Shown here piece by piece: positions 41,070 through 49,225 of a stretch of 64,000 bases of DNA (position 1 is the first letter of the stretch; each line of letters starts with the position of its first letter). This stretch comes from Streptomyces niveus (GTDB lineage Bacteria > Actinomycetota > Actinomycetes > Streptomycetales > Streptomycetaceae): NCBI RefSeq assembly GCF_002009175.1, contig NZ_CP018047.1, positions 992,001-1,056,000 on the forward strand. The letters run 5' to 3'. The notes under the pieces were generated by a model. It saw only the letters and a list, made by a program, of their open reading frames with translations, was not told the DNA's origin and made no database searches. The translations under genes were made by a program, and so were the position numbers.

Positions 41070-43100
41070 CTACTCCTTGGGGGGGTTGTCCCGGTCTCCG
41101 CGTCGCGGAGCCGGCAGTTCCGTCGCGGGGGCGAGCCCGGGGCCGGGCCCGTGGTCCCTGGCGGGCTGGGCCTCGGCGAGGCCGATGCCGCGCTGGAAGG
41201 CGGCCATCAGACCGGGATCGTGGAGCGCCTGTTCGTCGTCGCCGGGCGGGGCGGGCGCGTCCCGCAACTGGGGGACCAGATGCTCCTGGCTGCGGCGCCT
41301 GGGCAGTTGGGGCCGGTCCATGGTGCCGCGCACGGCGCCGGGTACGGAGGGGCCGTCCGTCACCGGCAGGAACTCGGGCCGGGGCGGGGGCCGGAACCGG
41401 TCCTCCGGCGGGAACGAGTCCTTCGGCCGGAAGGAGTCCTCCGGCAGAAACGACTCTTCCGGTCGCGGGTGCTGATCCGGCTCGGGGGGCCGGGGCCGCG
41501 CGGTCGGGCCCGTCGGCGTATCGGCGGACGTGGCGCGCGCGGCGCGCTCACCTCGTACGGGCAGCGGCCGTCGCACCGGGGTCCGCCGGTGCGACGGGCG
41601 CTGCCGGGTCTCCGTCGCGGGGCTCTCCGCGCTCACGGGGCCGGGCCCCGCCTCGTACACCTGCACGGGTACGGACGGTGGGGCGGGTAGGGGCGGTGGC
41701 GCGGGCGCTGGGGCCGTCTCCCGCACCGGAGCGGGGGTGGGCGCGTGCCCTTTCGTGTGCACGGGCAGGGGCGCGGTCGGGGACCCGGCCATGGGCGTGC
41801 CCGGTGCCCGGCCGCCGGCCTGCCCCGATCCATCGCCGTCACCGTCGATGCCCAACAACGCCTGCGGCAGCACGAGTACGGCCTGGATCCCGCCGTAGAT
41901 GTTGGCGTGCAGCCGGACGGCGATGCCGTGCCGCCGGGCGAGGGCCGACACCACGAACAGCCCGATCCGTCCGTCCTGGAGGAGATGGGCCACATTGACC
42001 TGGTCGGGGTCGGCGAGCAGGGCGTTCATCCGCTTCTGCTCGTCGGGGGGCATGCCGAGCCCCCGGTCCTCGACCTCGATGGCTAGTCCGGCGGTGACCT
42101 GCTGCGCGCGCAGCAGGACCTGGGTGTGCGGCGCGGAGAACAGCGTCGCGTTCTCGACGAGTTCGGCCAGCAGGTGGACGACGTCGGCGACGGCGTGGCC
42201 GCGGAGGGTGCCGTTGACGGGCGGCACGAGTTTGACCCGCGGATACTGCTCGACCTCCGCGACGGCCGAGCGCAGCACCTCGGTCAGCGTGACCGGCCGG
42301 CTCCACTGGCGGCGCGAGATGGCACCGCCGAGTACGGCGAGGTTCTCGGCGTGCCTGCGGATGCGGGTGGCGAGATGGTCGACCTGGAAGAGACCTTTCA
42401 GCAGATCCGGGTCCTCGACCTTGTTCTCCAGCTCGTCCAGGAGCTGGATCTCCCGGTGCACGAGCGACTGGAGGCGGCGGGCGAGGTTGACGAAGACCTC
42501 GACCTTCTGTTCGTTGCCGACGCTGCTCGACAGCCGGGACGCCTGGACGACGGCGGCGATCGCGTGCTCCTGGGACCGTCCCAGCTCCTGTGCGAGCAGG
42601 TCCAGTTCGTCGCCGCCGGGTGCCTTCGCCGGGGGCGGTCGCCGTGGTGGCGGGCCCTCGCCGCGGCGCAGCTGTTCCACCACCGCGCGCAGGTCGGCCC
42701 GGGCGCGGGCGCTCGACCGGCGCAGCGCGTCGGAGCGGTGGTGCACGGATCTGGCCGCACGGTCGGCGCCGACGGCGGCGGCCGTTGCCGCGAGGACGCC
42801 GGCCAGCACCGTACCGACGACGGCGGCCCAGATCTCGGGGGTCGGCGCCATCCCGCCGGAGCGGACGGTGACGAGCACGGCGAGAAGGCCGCTGAGCGTG
42901 GCTATGACGGTCGGCAGCACGGCGGCGCGCAGGAGTTGGGGGCGAATACCCGCTTCGGGCGGCGCGGTCGCGGAGGGCTCGGGTGCGGCCCGGCCCTTGG
43001 CCGACGGTGCCTTGGCCTGCGGCGTACGGCTGCCCGGCCTGCCGTGCCGGCCGCCTTCTCTGCGGTCGGGTCGCGCGGCGGGTGCGCGAAGTTGAGACAT
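41070..43100 (-). CDS. cvnA: Conservon sensor histidine-kinase-like protein CvnA
   Basis: This is a 676-residue membrane protein. The N-terminal 50 residues are basic and disordered. Two transmembrane helices lie at about 52-72 (LLRAAVLPTVIATLSGLLAVL) and 83-105. A long helical region precedes the HATPase domain (about 270-410): N box LVENATLFSAPHTQ, D/G boxes VEDRGLGMPPDE and GLFVVSALARRHGI. No clear phospho-accepting H box is visible, as usual for CvnA. The last 230 residues are a Pro/Arg-rich disordered tail. ATG 43100 has GAGGA five bases upstream. It is the first gene of the conservon operon. Confidence 0.92.
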   Translation of the reverse strand: MSQLRAPAARPDRREGGRHGRPGSRTPQAKAPSAKGRAAPEPSATAPPEAGIRPQLLRAAVLPTVIATLSGLLAVLVTVRSGGMAPTPEIWAAVVGTVLAGVLAATAAAVGADRAARSVHHRSDALRRSSARARADLRAVVEQLRRGEGPPPRRPPPAKAPGGDELDLLAQELGRSQEHAIAAVVQASRLSSSVGNEQKVEVFVNLARRLQSLVHREIQLLDELENKVEDPDLLKGLFQVDHLATRIRRHAENLAVLGGAISRRQWSRPVTLTEVLRSAVAEVEQYPRVKLVPPVNGTLRGHAVADVVHLLAELVENATLFSAPHTQVLLRAQQVTAGLAIEVEDRGLGMPPDEQKRMNALLADPDQVNVAHLLQDGRIGLFVVSALARRHGIAVRLHANIYGGIQAVLVLPQALLGIDGDGDGSGQAGGRAPGTPMAGSPTAPLPVHTKGHAPTPAPVRETAPAPAPPPLPAPPSVPVQVYEAGPGPVSAESPATETRQRPSHRRTPVRRPLPVRGERAARATSADTPTGPTARPRPPEPDQHPRPEESFLPEDSFRPKDSFPPEDRFRPPPRPEFLPVTDGPSVPGAVRGTMDRPQLPRRRSQEHLVPQLRDAPAPPGDDEQALHDPGLMAAFQRGIGLAEAQPARDHGPGPGLAPATELPAPRRGDRDNPPKE

Positions 43101-43366
43101 CAGCGTCCTCGGTACGTGGGGCCCCAGGCATTCGGTGTTCTGCGGCGGTGTGTTGCGTGCGTTCTGTGGCGTGTGGTGCGGCTGTGCGGTGCGCGATCGT
43201 CGGCGTGACGGCGGGCGGACATGCGAAAGAAGCCCAGCGTTGATCACCGAGCACACACGGTAGTTGGCGAATAGTCAGTTTCGGCGGGCAGTTGACGAAC
43301 TTGCCCACAGAGCATCCCGCTCTGGTATGAGCTATCGCACAACAGTCCGAAACAGTGCAATCACAC
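43101..43366. other. Upstream region of the conservon operon
   Basis: This part of the 343-bp gap between the SIS gene and cvnA holds no credible gene. The sequence is less GC-rich than its surroundings (for example around 43260-43350), as expected for a promoter. I could not pick -35 and -10 elements with confidence. Confidence 0.45.
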
Positions 43367-43403
43367 CGAGGGCCGGAGCGGTTGCCCACGTCTCCGGCCC
43401 TCG
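43367..43403 (-). terminator. Terminator hairpin after the SIS gene
   Basis: CGAGGGCCGGAG (43367-43378) pairs perfectly with CTCCGGCCCTCG (43392-43403) around a 13-base loop, about 40 bases after the SIS-gene stop on the minus strand. It separates that gene from the conservon. Confidence 0.8.
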
Positions 43404-43443
43404 TTCACCCAGTCCTACGCCCCGCACAGCGCTCTCCGCCGGG

Positions 43444-44337
43444 CTACCCGTCGGCGAGAATCACCGAACGGGTGAGGTGGCGCGGCCGGTCGGGGTCCAG
43501 ACCCCGCGCGTCGGCGAGCGCGAGGGCGAGGCGCTGGATCCGTACGAGCTCGGCCAGCGGGTCGAGTTCACCGGCCACCCACAGTCCGCCGGTCGCGCCG
43601 ACCTGTTCGGCGAGGCCGTCGGGCGCGGGGCCGAGCAGCCAGGTCGCGGTGCCCTTGGTGGTGATGCTGATGGGGCCGTGCCGGTACTCCATCGCGGGGT
43701 AGGACTCCGTCCAGGCGAGCGCCGCCTCCCGCATCTTGAGCGCGCCCTCGTTGGCGAGTCCGACGGTCCAGCCCTGCCCTAGGAACGTGAACTGCGAGCA
43801 GTCGGTGGCCCCTTCGGGCAGCGGCTCCGACACGGCGCGCTCCCCGTCCGCGACCACCGATTCGGTGTGCAGGCCGAGGTGCGCGCGGAGCAGGGTGAGG
43901 GCCGTGGTGGCGAACCGGGTCTGCACGACGGACTGTTCGTCGGCGAAGTCGAGGACGACCAGGTCGTCGGCGGCCGAGCGGATCGGTGTCTCGGGGTCGG
44001 CCGTGATCGCGGTCGTACGGGCGGCGGTGCCGCGTGCGGCCGCCAGCAGTTGAAGGACCTCGGTGGTGGTTCCGGACCGGGTCAGCGCCACGACGCGGTC
44101 GTACCGGCGGCCGGCCGGGAACTCCGACGCGGCGAAGGCGTCGGTCTCCCCCTGGCCCGCGCCCTCCCTGAGCGCCGCGTATGCCTGGGCCATGTAGTAC
44201 GAGGTGCCGCAGCCGACGACCGCGGTGCGCTCACCGGCTTCGGGGAGCCTTCCCGAGCCGCGCAGGCCGTCGCCCAGCTCCGCCGCCCGGCTCCAGCTCG
44301 CGGGCTGACTGGCCAGTTCCGTCTGGACAAAGGTCAC
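43444..44337 (-). CDS. SIS-domain sugar isomerase-like protein
   Basis: This 297-residue protein has two SIS domains like the isomerase half of GlmS and AgaS. The first is TAVVGCGTSYYMAQAYAALR with ALTRSGTTTEVLQLL, and the second is FLGQGWTVGLANEGALKMREAALAWTESYPAMEYRHGP. The E-x-K...E-x-x-H pattern is typical of aminosugar-phosphate isomerases or deaminases. GTG 44337 has GGAG seven bases upstream and gives TFVQTELASQPASW, the usual family start. The leader (44338-44450) contains GCATGC and TGCTTG...CAAGCA elements that may bind a regulator. It is probably an amino-sugar catabolic enzyme, with substrate not determined. Confidence 0.87.
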   Translation of the reverse strand: MTFVQTELASQPASWSRAAELGDGLRGSGRLPEAGERTAVVGCGTSYYMAQAYAALREGAGQGETDAFAASEFPAGRRYDRVVALTRSGTTTEVLQLLAAARGTAARTTAITADPETPIRSAADDLVVLDFADEQSVVQTRFATTALTLLRAHLGLHTESVVADGERAVSEPLPEGATDCSQFTFLGQGWTVGLANEGALKMREAALAWTESYPAMEYRHGPISITTKGTATWLLGPAPDGLAEQVGATGGLWVAGELDPLAELVRIQRLALALADARGLDPDRPRHLTRSVILADG

Positions 44338-44461
44338 GTCGGCTCTCCACTCTCGATCACTCTGGCGAAATGCTTGTTCATGCATGCTAGAGGAGCGTTT
44401 CGAGCATCTTCAAGCAAAGTTCCTGGGGCTTTGACGGCACTCGGGGTGCTTGAACGACACA

Positions 44462-44497
44462 GGCGCCCCCGAACTGGCGAAGCTGTTCGGGGGCGCC
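44462..44497 (-). terminator. Terminator hairpin after the MBL-fold gene
   Basis: GGCGCCCCCGAAC (44462-44474) pairs perfectly with GTTCGGGGGCGCC (44485-44497) around a ten-base loop. It lies downstream of the hydrolase gene on the minus strand. Confidence 0.8.
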
Positions 44498-44563
44498 GGT
44501 GTGACGGTCGTCCAGGTCCGAGGTCGGTCCGCGCCCCTCATGAGGCGCGCGGCACCGGCCGTT

Positions 44564-45922
44564 CTACGGCGCGCTCTGCGCGGAGGGCGCCGACCCGGCG
44601 GACCCCGCGGCCGTGCCGGGACCGGTCTCCGTCCTGGCGGTCGCGCCGCCCGCGCCCGTGGCCCGGTCCGGCGCGGCGGAGTCCGGACCCGGCGCGGAGG
44701 CCGCGGTCGCCGTGACCGCGGCGGGGGCCACGGCTGTGGCTGCGGCCGAAACCGGAGCCTTGTCCCCGGCAGGGACCGCCTCCGGCCAGCCGCCGGCCGG
44801 CGGGACGGCGACCGAGCGCCACCACGGGGCGCCCGGGATGCTGTCGGTCAGCGTCGGCTCGTAGGACTCGCCCGGACGCGGCAGCGCGATCCGTACACCC
44901 GCCTCCGCCGCGGCGGTGACCGTGCCCTCGCCGGGCTCGGCCCACGGATGCGGGGCCAGGTTGAAGGTGCCCCAGTGGATCGGGAGCATGACGCCGGACG
45001 GCTCGCCCTGCTGGAGGTCGAGGTGTGCGCGCAGCCCCTCGGCGGGGGTCATGTGGATGTCCGGCCAGTATTCGCTGTAGGCGCCGATCTGGATCATCGT
45101 GGCGTCGAAGGGGCCGTGCGCGGCGCCGATGTCGCGGAAGCCGGAGAAGTAGCCGGTGTCGCCGCTGTGGTAGATGCGGTGCTCAGGTCCCGCGACGGCC
45201 CAGGAGGCCCAGAGGGTGTGCTGCTGGTTGCGCAGGCCGCGGCCGCAGAAGTGCCGCGCGGGGGTCGCGGTGAAGGAGATGCCCGCCACCTCGGCGGTCT
45301 CGTTCCAGTCCAGCTCGCGCAGGCGCGACGCGGGCACGCCCCAGTGCTCCAGGTGGGCGCCGACGCCCAGCGGCACGGCGAAGACGGTGTTCGTGGAGGC
45401 GAGCCCCTTGATCGTCGGCAGATCGAGGTGGTCGTAGTGGTCGTGCGAGATGACGACGACGTCGACCGGCCCGAGTGCGGCGAGCGAGACGGGTACGGGG
45501 TGCAGCCGCTTCGGTCCGGCGAAGGAGAAGGGGGAGCAGCGCTCGCCCCAGACCGGATCGAAGAGCACGCGCCGGCCGTCGATCTCGGCGAGGACGCTGG
45601 AGTGGCCCATCCAGGTCAGCCGCAGCCCGGAGGCGGGCGGTACGGCGAGGTCGGCGAGGGTGTCCTGGTGAACCGGGATGGCGGAGGCGGGCGCGCGCCG
45701 GGCCCGCGCCTCCTTACGGAGGTAGACCTTCGACAGCTCCACCATGGAGCCGGACGGTCTGGTTCTGGCGGTGCCCTCTGGGTTCTGGAAGACACCGTCG
45801 GCGAAGTTCGGAGAGCGGTGGATCCGCTCCAGGCGTTCGCCGGCCGAGTCGGCCCCGAAGGCCTCGGACCGCATTGAGCGCAGCCGGGAGCGGAGTGAGG
45901 GTGGGGAGCCGGCGCCGTTCAC
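44564..45922 (-). CDS. MBL-fold metal-dependent hydrolase (NAPE-PLD/UlaG-like)
   Basis: This 452-residue metallo-beta-lactamase-fold enzyme has the N-terminal FADGVFQNPEGTARTRPSGSM segment seen in N-acyl-phosphatidylethanolamine phospholipase D-like proteins. The metal site is visible as ISHDHYDHLDLPTI (HxHxDH), His in TPARHFCGRGL, Asp in YHSGDTGYF and His in PIHWGTFNL. The last 85 residues are an Ala/Pro/Thr-rich low-complexity tail unlike the family, rich in Ala-Ala-Thr runs. Members hydrolyse lipid phosphodiesters or lactones, and the substrate here is unknown. The gene is single, ends before a strong hairpin, and diverges from the amino-acid dehydrogenase gene. Confidence 0.87.
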   Translation of the reverse strand: MNGAGSPPSLRSRLRSMRSEAFGADSAGERLERIHRSPNFADGVFQNPEGTARTRPSGSMVELSKVYLRKEARARRAPASAIPVHQDTLADLAVPPASGLRLTWMGHSSVLAEIDGRRVLFDPVWGERCSPFSFAGPKRLHPVPVSLAALGPVDVVVISHDHYDHLDLPTIKGLASTNTVFAVPLGVGAHLEHWGVPASRLRELDWNETAEVAGISFTATPARHFCGRGLRNQQHTLWASWAVAGPEHRIYHSGDTGYFSGFRDIGAAHGPFDATMIQIGAYSEYWPDIHMTPAEGLRAHLDLQQGEPSGVMLPIHWGTFNLAPHPWAEPGEGTVTAAAEAGVRIALPRPGESYEPTLTDSIPGAPWWRSVAVPPAGGWPEAVPAGDKAPVSAAATAVAPAAVTATAASAPGPDSAAPDRATGAGGATARTETGPGTAAGSAGSAPSAQSAP

Positions 45923-46173
45923 TGCATCTCCTGAAGGTTCGGTTCATCCCATTATGGGCGGTTTATCGGACCGGGGTGCCACGCCGGTTGTGCCGTCCGG
46001 GGCACGCTGATGCAACGTCCGGACGATCTCGCGGATTCCCCCGCGCGATCACCGACCGATGGAATCCGGCCACCCGATCGCCGCCCGGTGGGCACTCGGC
46101 AGGCGCCCGGCAGGCGCTTGGCAGGCGGGTGGGGAGCAACCCCCGGCCCGCCCGCCGGGCGCCCGCGATCTTT
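45923..46173. other. Divergent intergenic region
   Basis: This is part of a 339-bp gap between the hydrolase and dehydrogenase genes. It contains repeated GGCAGGCG-like units around 46085-46130 but no open frame with a ribosome site. The rightward promoter is annotated separately. The leftward promoter was not located. Confidence 0.45.
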
Positions 46174-46203
46174 TTGACAGCCGCGCACCCCGCTCCCGAT
46201 ACT
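46174..46203 (+). promoter_or_regulatory. Promoter of the amino-acid dehydrogenase gene
   Basis: A perfect -35 TTGACA (46174-46179) and GATACT (46198-46203) are 18 bases apart, a strong match to the principal sigma factor consensus. The start codon is 59 bases downstream of the -10. Confidence 0.75.
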
Positions 46204-46261
46204 GACTTTCCATTCAGTTGCAGCACTCCCCCATGGTCTGCCGTCGTGCCTGGAGGCACCA

Positions 46262-47443
46262 ATGTCCCCTCTGATATCGCTGACCTGGAGCGACGACGTG
46301 ACCGGCCGCAAGGGGTATCTGGTCGTCGACCGGCTCGTACGCGGCGTCTCCAGCGGCGGGCTCCGGATGCGCGAGGGCTGCTCGCTGGACGAGGTGACCG
46401 GACTCGCCCGTGGCATGACCATGAAAGAGGCCCTGCACTACGACGACGACCCGTCGGTGCGCTACATCCCGCTCGGCGGGGCCAAGGGCGGTATCGACTG
46501 CGATCCCCGGGACCCGGCCGCGTACGGCGTCCTCGTCCGCTACCTGCGCGCCGTCCGGCCGTACATCGAGACCGTCTGGACCACGGGCGAGGACCTGGGA
46601 CTGACCCAGGACCTGATCGACAGGGCCGCCACCGAGGCGGGGCTCGTCTCGACCGTTCAGGCGATCCATCCGCTCCTGGACGACGAGCGGACCGCGCGCC
46701 GGCGCCTCGCCGACGCCTTCGCGGTGGACGTGGACGGCATCGGCCTCGACGAACTCGCCGGGGGCTGCGGCGTGGCCGAGTCGGCGCTCACCGCGCTCGA
46801 CCGGGCGGGGGTGCCGTACGACGGGACACGGGTCGCCGTACAGGGACTGGGGACGATGGGCGGGGCGACCGCGCGGTTCCTGTCCCGGGCCGGGCTGACG
46901 ATCGTGGCCGTGGCGGACGTCAAGGGGACCATCGCCTGTCCGGACGGTCTGGACGTCGAGTCGCTGCTGGCCGCGCGTGACCCGTTCGGGACGGTGGACC
47001 GCGCGGTGCTGCGGCCCGGCGACCGGGAACTGCCGGGTGACGCCTGGCTGTCGGCGGACGCCGAGATCCTGGTGCCCGCGGCCGTCTCGTACGCGATCGA
47101 CACTACCAACCAGGCGCGGATCAGGGCACGTTGGATCGTCGAGGCGGCGAACATGCCCGTGCTGGCCGAGGCGGAGGAACTGCTGACCGCCCGTGGGATC
47201 ACCGTGCTGCCGGACGTCGTCGTCAACTCCGCGACGAACGCCTGGTGGTGGTGGACCCTCTTCGGCGACATCGGCGCCGACGCGGACGAGGCCTTCGCCC
47301 ATACGCGCCGCTCCATGCGCGCGCTGACGGAGCTGACGCTGGCGCGTGCGGAGGCCGGGGGCACGACTCCGAGAGCCGCCGCGCACGCGATCGCCGCCGA
47401 CCGACTGGCCCTGATCGCCGAGCGGTTCGGTCACTACCGCTGA
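46262..47443 (+). CDS. Glu/Leu/Phe/Val dehydrogenase family amino-acid dehydrogenase
   Basis: This 393-residue NAD(P)-dependent enzyme oxidatively deaminates an amino acid. The catalytic lysines are in place: Lys55 in ARGMTMKEAL and Lys75 in IPLGGAKGGIDC. The Rossmann motif is VAVQGLGTMGGATARFLSRAG. VVNSATNAWWWWTLFGDIG lies at the C-terminal hinge, where most relatives have N-x-x-G-V. The proteins commonly form octamers or hexamers. Divergence from classical leucine or valine dehydrogenases makes the substrate uncertain. A strong sigma-70-type promoter lies upstream. It is followed by a tetR gene on the same strand 73 bp later. Confidence 0.9.
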   Translation: MSPLISLTWSDDVTGRKGYLVVDRLVRGVSSGGLRMREGCSLDEVTGLARGMTMKEALHYDDDPSVRYIPLGGAKGGIDCDPRDPAAYGVLVRYLRAVRPYIETVWTTGEDLGLTQDLIDRAATEAGLVSTVQAIHPLLDDERTARRRLADAFAVDVDGIGLDELAGGCGVAESALTALDRAGVPYDGTRVAVQGLGTMGGATARFLSRAGLTIVAVADVKGTIACPDGLDVESLLAARDPFGTVDRAVLRPGDRELPGDAWLSADAEILVPAAVSYAIDTTNQARIRARWIVEAANMPVLAEAEELLTARGITVLPDVVVNSATNAWWWWTLFGDIGADADEAFAHTRRSMRALTELTLARAEAGGTTPRAAAHAIAADRLALIAERFGHYR

Positions 47444-47515
47444 CCGGCCGGTACCGGCAGTGGCCGGTGTACAGGCACGCGGTTTCTGTCAACCGGCTGG
47501 GGTTAGGGTTCAGTT

Positions 47516-48139
47516 GTGGCGAGAGTAAGGCTGAGTGTGGAGGAGCGACGCGAGGACCTGCTGCGCGCCGCGATCGAGCAGATCCAGACACGGGGCGTGG
47601 CGGCCGTGCGCATCTCGGATGTCGCCGCGGTCCTCGGAGTGAGCAACGCCCTGGTGCTGTACCACTTCTCCACGAAGGAGAAGCTTCTCGCCGCCGCCTT
47701 CAGACATGCCGCGGAGGAGGACCTGGCGCAGTTGCGGGAGTTGCTGGGCCGCCGTGCCGGCGCGCTGAGCCGGCTGCACGCCGCGATCCGCTGGTACGCG
47801 CCGACCGGCGAGGCCAAGGGGTGGCGGCTGTGGATCGAGGGATGGGCGGCGGCGCCGCGCGAGCCCGCGCTGCACGAGGTGGCGAGCGAACTCGACCAGC
47901 AGTGGAAGACCGCGCTCGCGGCCGTCATCAACGAGGGCGTCGACGCCGGGGAGTTCCGCTGTGCGGACCCGGTGGCGACGGCCTGGCGGCTGACCGCGCT
48001 GCTGGACGGCCTCGCGGTGCAGATGACGTCGTACGCCCGCCCGCTGACCCGAACGACCCTGCTGGAGTGGTCGGACGAGGCTCTGGCGCGTGAACTGGGC
48101 GTCGACCGGGCGGTCCTCACCGCTGACGGCCCGTCGTGA
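47516..48139 (+). CDS. TetR-family transcriptional regulator
   Basis: This 207-residue regulator has the HTH at about 8-54 (VEERREDLLRAAIEQIQTRGVAAVRISDVAAVLGVSNALVLYHFSTKEKLLAAAF). A BetI-like C-terminal domain (TetR_C_6 type) follows, with WRLWIEGWAAAPREPALHEV and WRLTALLDGLAVQM. BetI-type regulators often sense amines, polyamines or amino-acid derivatives, which would suit its position after an amino-acid dehydrogenase. GTG 47516 gives MARVRLSVEERRE. There is no strong ribosome site. Confidence 0.87.
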   Translation: MARVRLSVEERREDLLRAAIEQIQTRGVAAVRISDVAAVLGVSNALVLYHFSTKEKLLAAAFRHAAEEDLAQLRELLGRRAGALSRLHAAIRWYAPTGEAKGWRLWIEGWAAAPREPALHEVASELDQQWKTALAAVINEGVDAGEFRCADPVATAWRLTALLDGLAVQMTSYARPLTRTTLLEWSDEALARELGVDRAVLTADGPS

Positions 48140-48235
48140 CCGGCCCCGCCGGCTGACGGACCACCCACCCACCGGCCGGCGCCGGCACGGCCATACTGTG
48201 GCGGACATCCGGAATCCGGAACGAAGGTGGAGACT

Positions 48236-49195
48236 GTGGCGCAGCAGCAGACCGAACATCCGGACGTCGAGCACGGTGGTTCGGAGGCCGGTCCGGGAGC
48301 CGAGCCGAGCCTCGACGTGCTGGTCGTCGGCGGCAGCGGCGTGGACACCGTGGTCCGTGTCGACTCGCTTCCCGTCCCGCTCGCCGACGCGATCGGTGTC
48401 GGGCCGATCCGCGAATGGCCGGGACAGACCGGTGGCAATGTGGCCCTGGGCTGTCAGGCCCTCGGACTGAACGTCAAATTCCTCGACTTCATCGGTGACG
48501 ACTGGACGGGCGGTCAGGTCCGCGAGCATCTCGCGAAGGGCGGGGTGGACTTCGAGGGGCTGATCTCGCCCGCGGGCACGCGCCGCGCGGTCAATCTCGT
48601 CGAGAAGACGGGCCGCAGGATGTCCTTCTACGACGCGCGCGATCCGGAGGACCTGCGGATGCCCCGCGAGTTCTACCTGCCGCACCTTCGGCGGGCCCGT
48701 CGCGTCCATGTGTCACTGACCAACTTCACCCGCTTCCTGCTGGACGACATCATCGAGCTGGGAATCCCGGTCTCGACCGACCTGCACGACTGGGACGGGG
48801 TGAACGCCTACCACCGGGAGTTCGCCTACCGCGCGGACCTGGTCTTCCTCAGCGCCGCAGGTGCGCGTGAGCGCATAGCGCCGGTGATGCGGGAGATCCT
48901 GCGCGAGGGAAGGGCGCAGGCGGTGGTGGCCACCGCGGGCGCCGGCGGGTCGTATCTGCTGACCCGCGAGGGCAGCCGTACGCCCCGGCCGATCCCGGCG
49001 ACCGTCCCGCCCGCACCGGTGGTGGACTCCAACGGCGCGGGCGACGCGTACGTCTCCGCTTTCCTCTACGGCCAGTTGGACGGGCGGGACCTGGACGACT
49101 GCGCACGCCTCGGCGCGGTGGCGGGTGCCTACGCGTGCACGGTGGAGGGCAGTTCGTCGCCGATCACCTCCGAGGCGCTGCTGTCGGGGGTGTAG
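48236..49195 (+). CDS. PfkB-family carbohydrate kinase
   Basis: This ribokinase-like sugar kinase has about 319 residues. The PfkB signature 1 region is WPGQTGGNVALGCQALGLNVKFLDFIGDDWTG, and signature 2 with the catalytic Asp is VVDSNGAGDAYVSAFLYG. The first 25 residues are Gln/Glu/Gly-rich and dispensable-looking before the beta strand LDVLVVGGSGVDTVV. GTG 48236 is chosen because AAGG lies eight bases upstream, and GTG 48227 is an alternative. No linked sugar operon identifies its substrate. Adenosine, ribose or fructose derivatives are all possible. Confidence 0.87.
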   Translation: MAQQQTEHPDVEHGGSEAGPGAEPSLDVLVVGGSGVDTVVRVDSLPVPLADAIGVGPIREWPGQTGGNVALGCQALGLNVKFLDFIGDDWTGGQVREHLAKGGVDFEGLISPAGTRRAVNLVEKTGRRMSFYDARDPEDLRMPREFYLPHLRRARRVHVSLTNFTRFLLDDIIELGIPVSTDLHDWDGVNAYHREFAYRADLVFLSAAGARERIAPVMREILREGRAQAVVATAGAGGSYLLTREGSRTPRPIPATVPPAPVVDSNGAGDAYVSAFLYGQLDGRDLDDCARLGAVAGAYACTVEGSSSPITSEALLSGV

Positions 49196-49225
49196 AAACG
49201 GCCGGTCGGCCCGAGAGGCGTCCCG

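Noticed and set aside
46085..46135. GGCAGGCG-like tandem units as a CRISPR or regulatory repeat
   Set aside because: The units are short, irregular and without spacers. They look like GC-rich sequence drift and no array is present.
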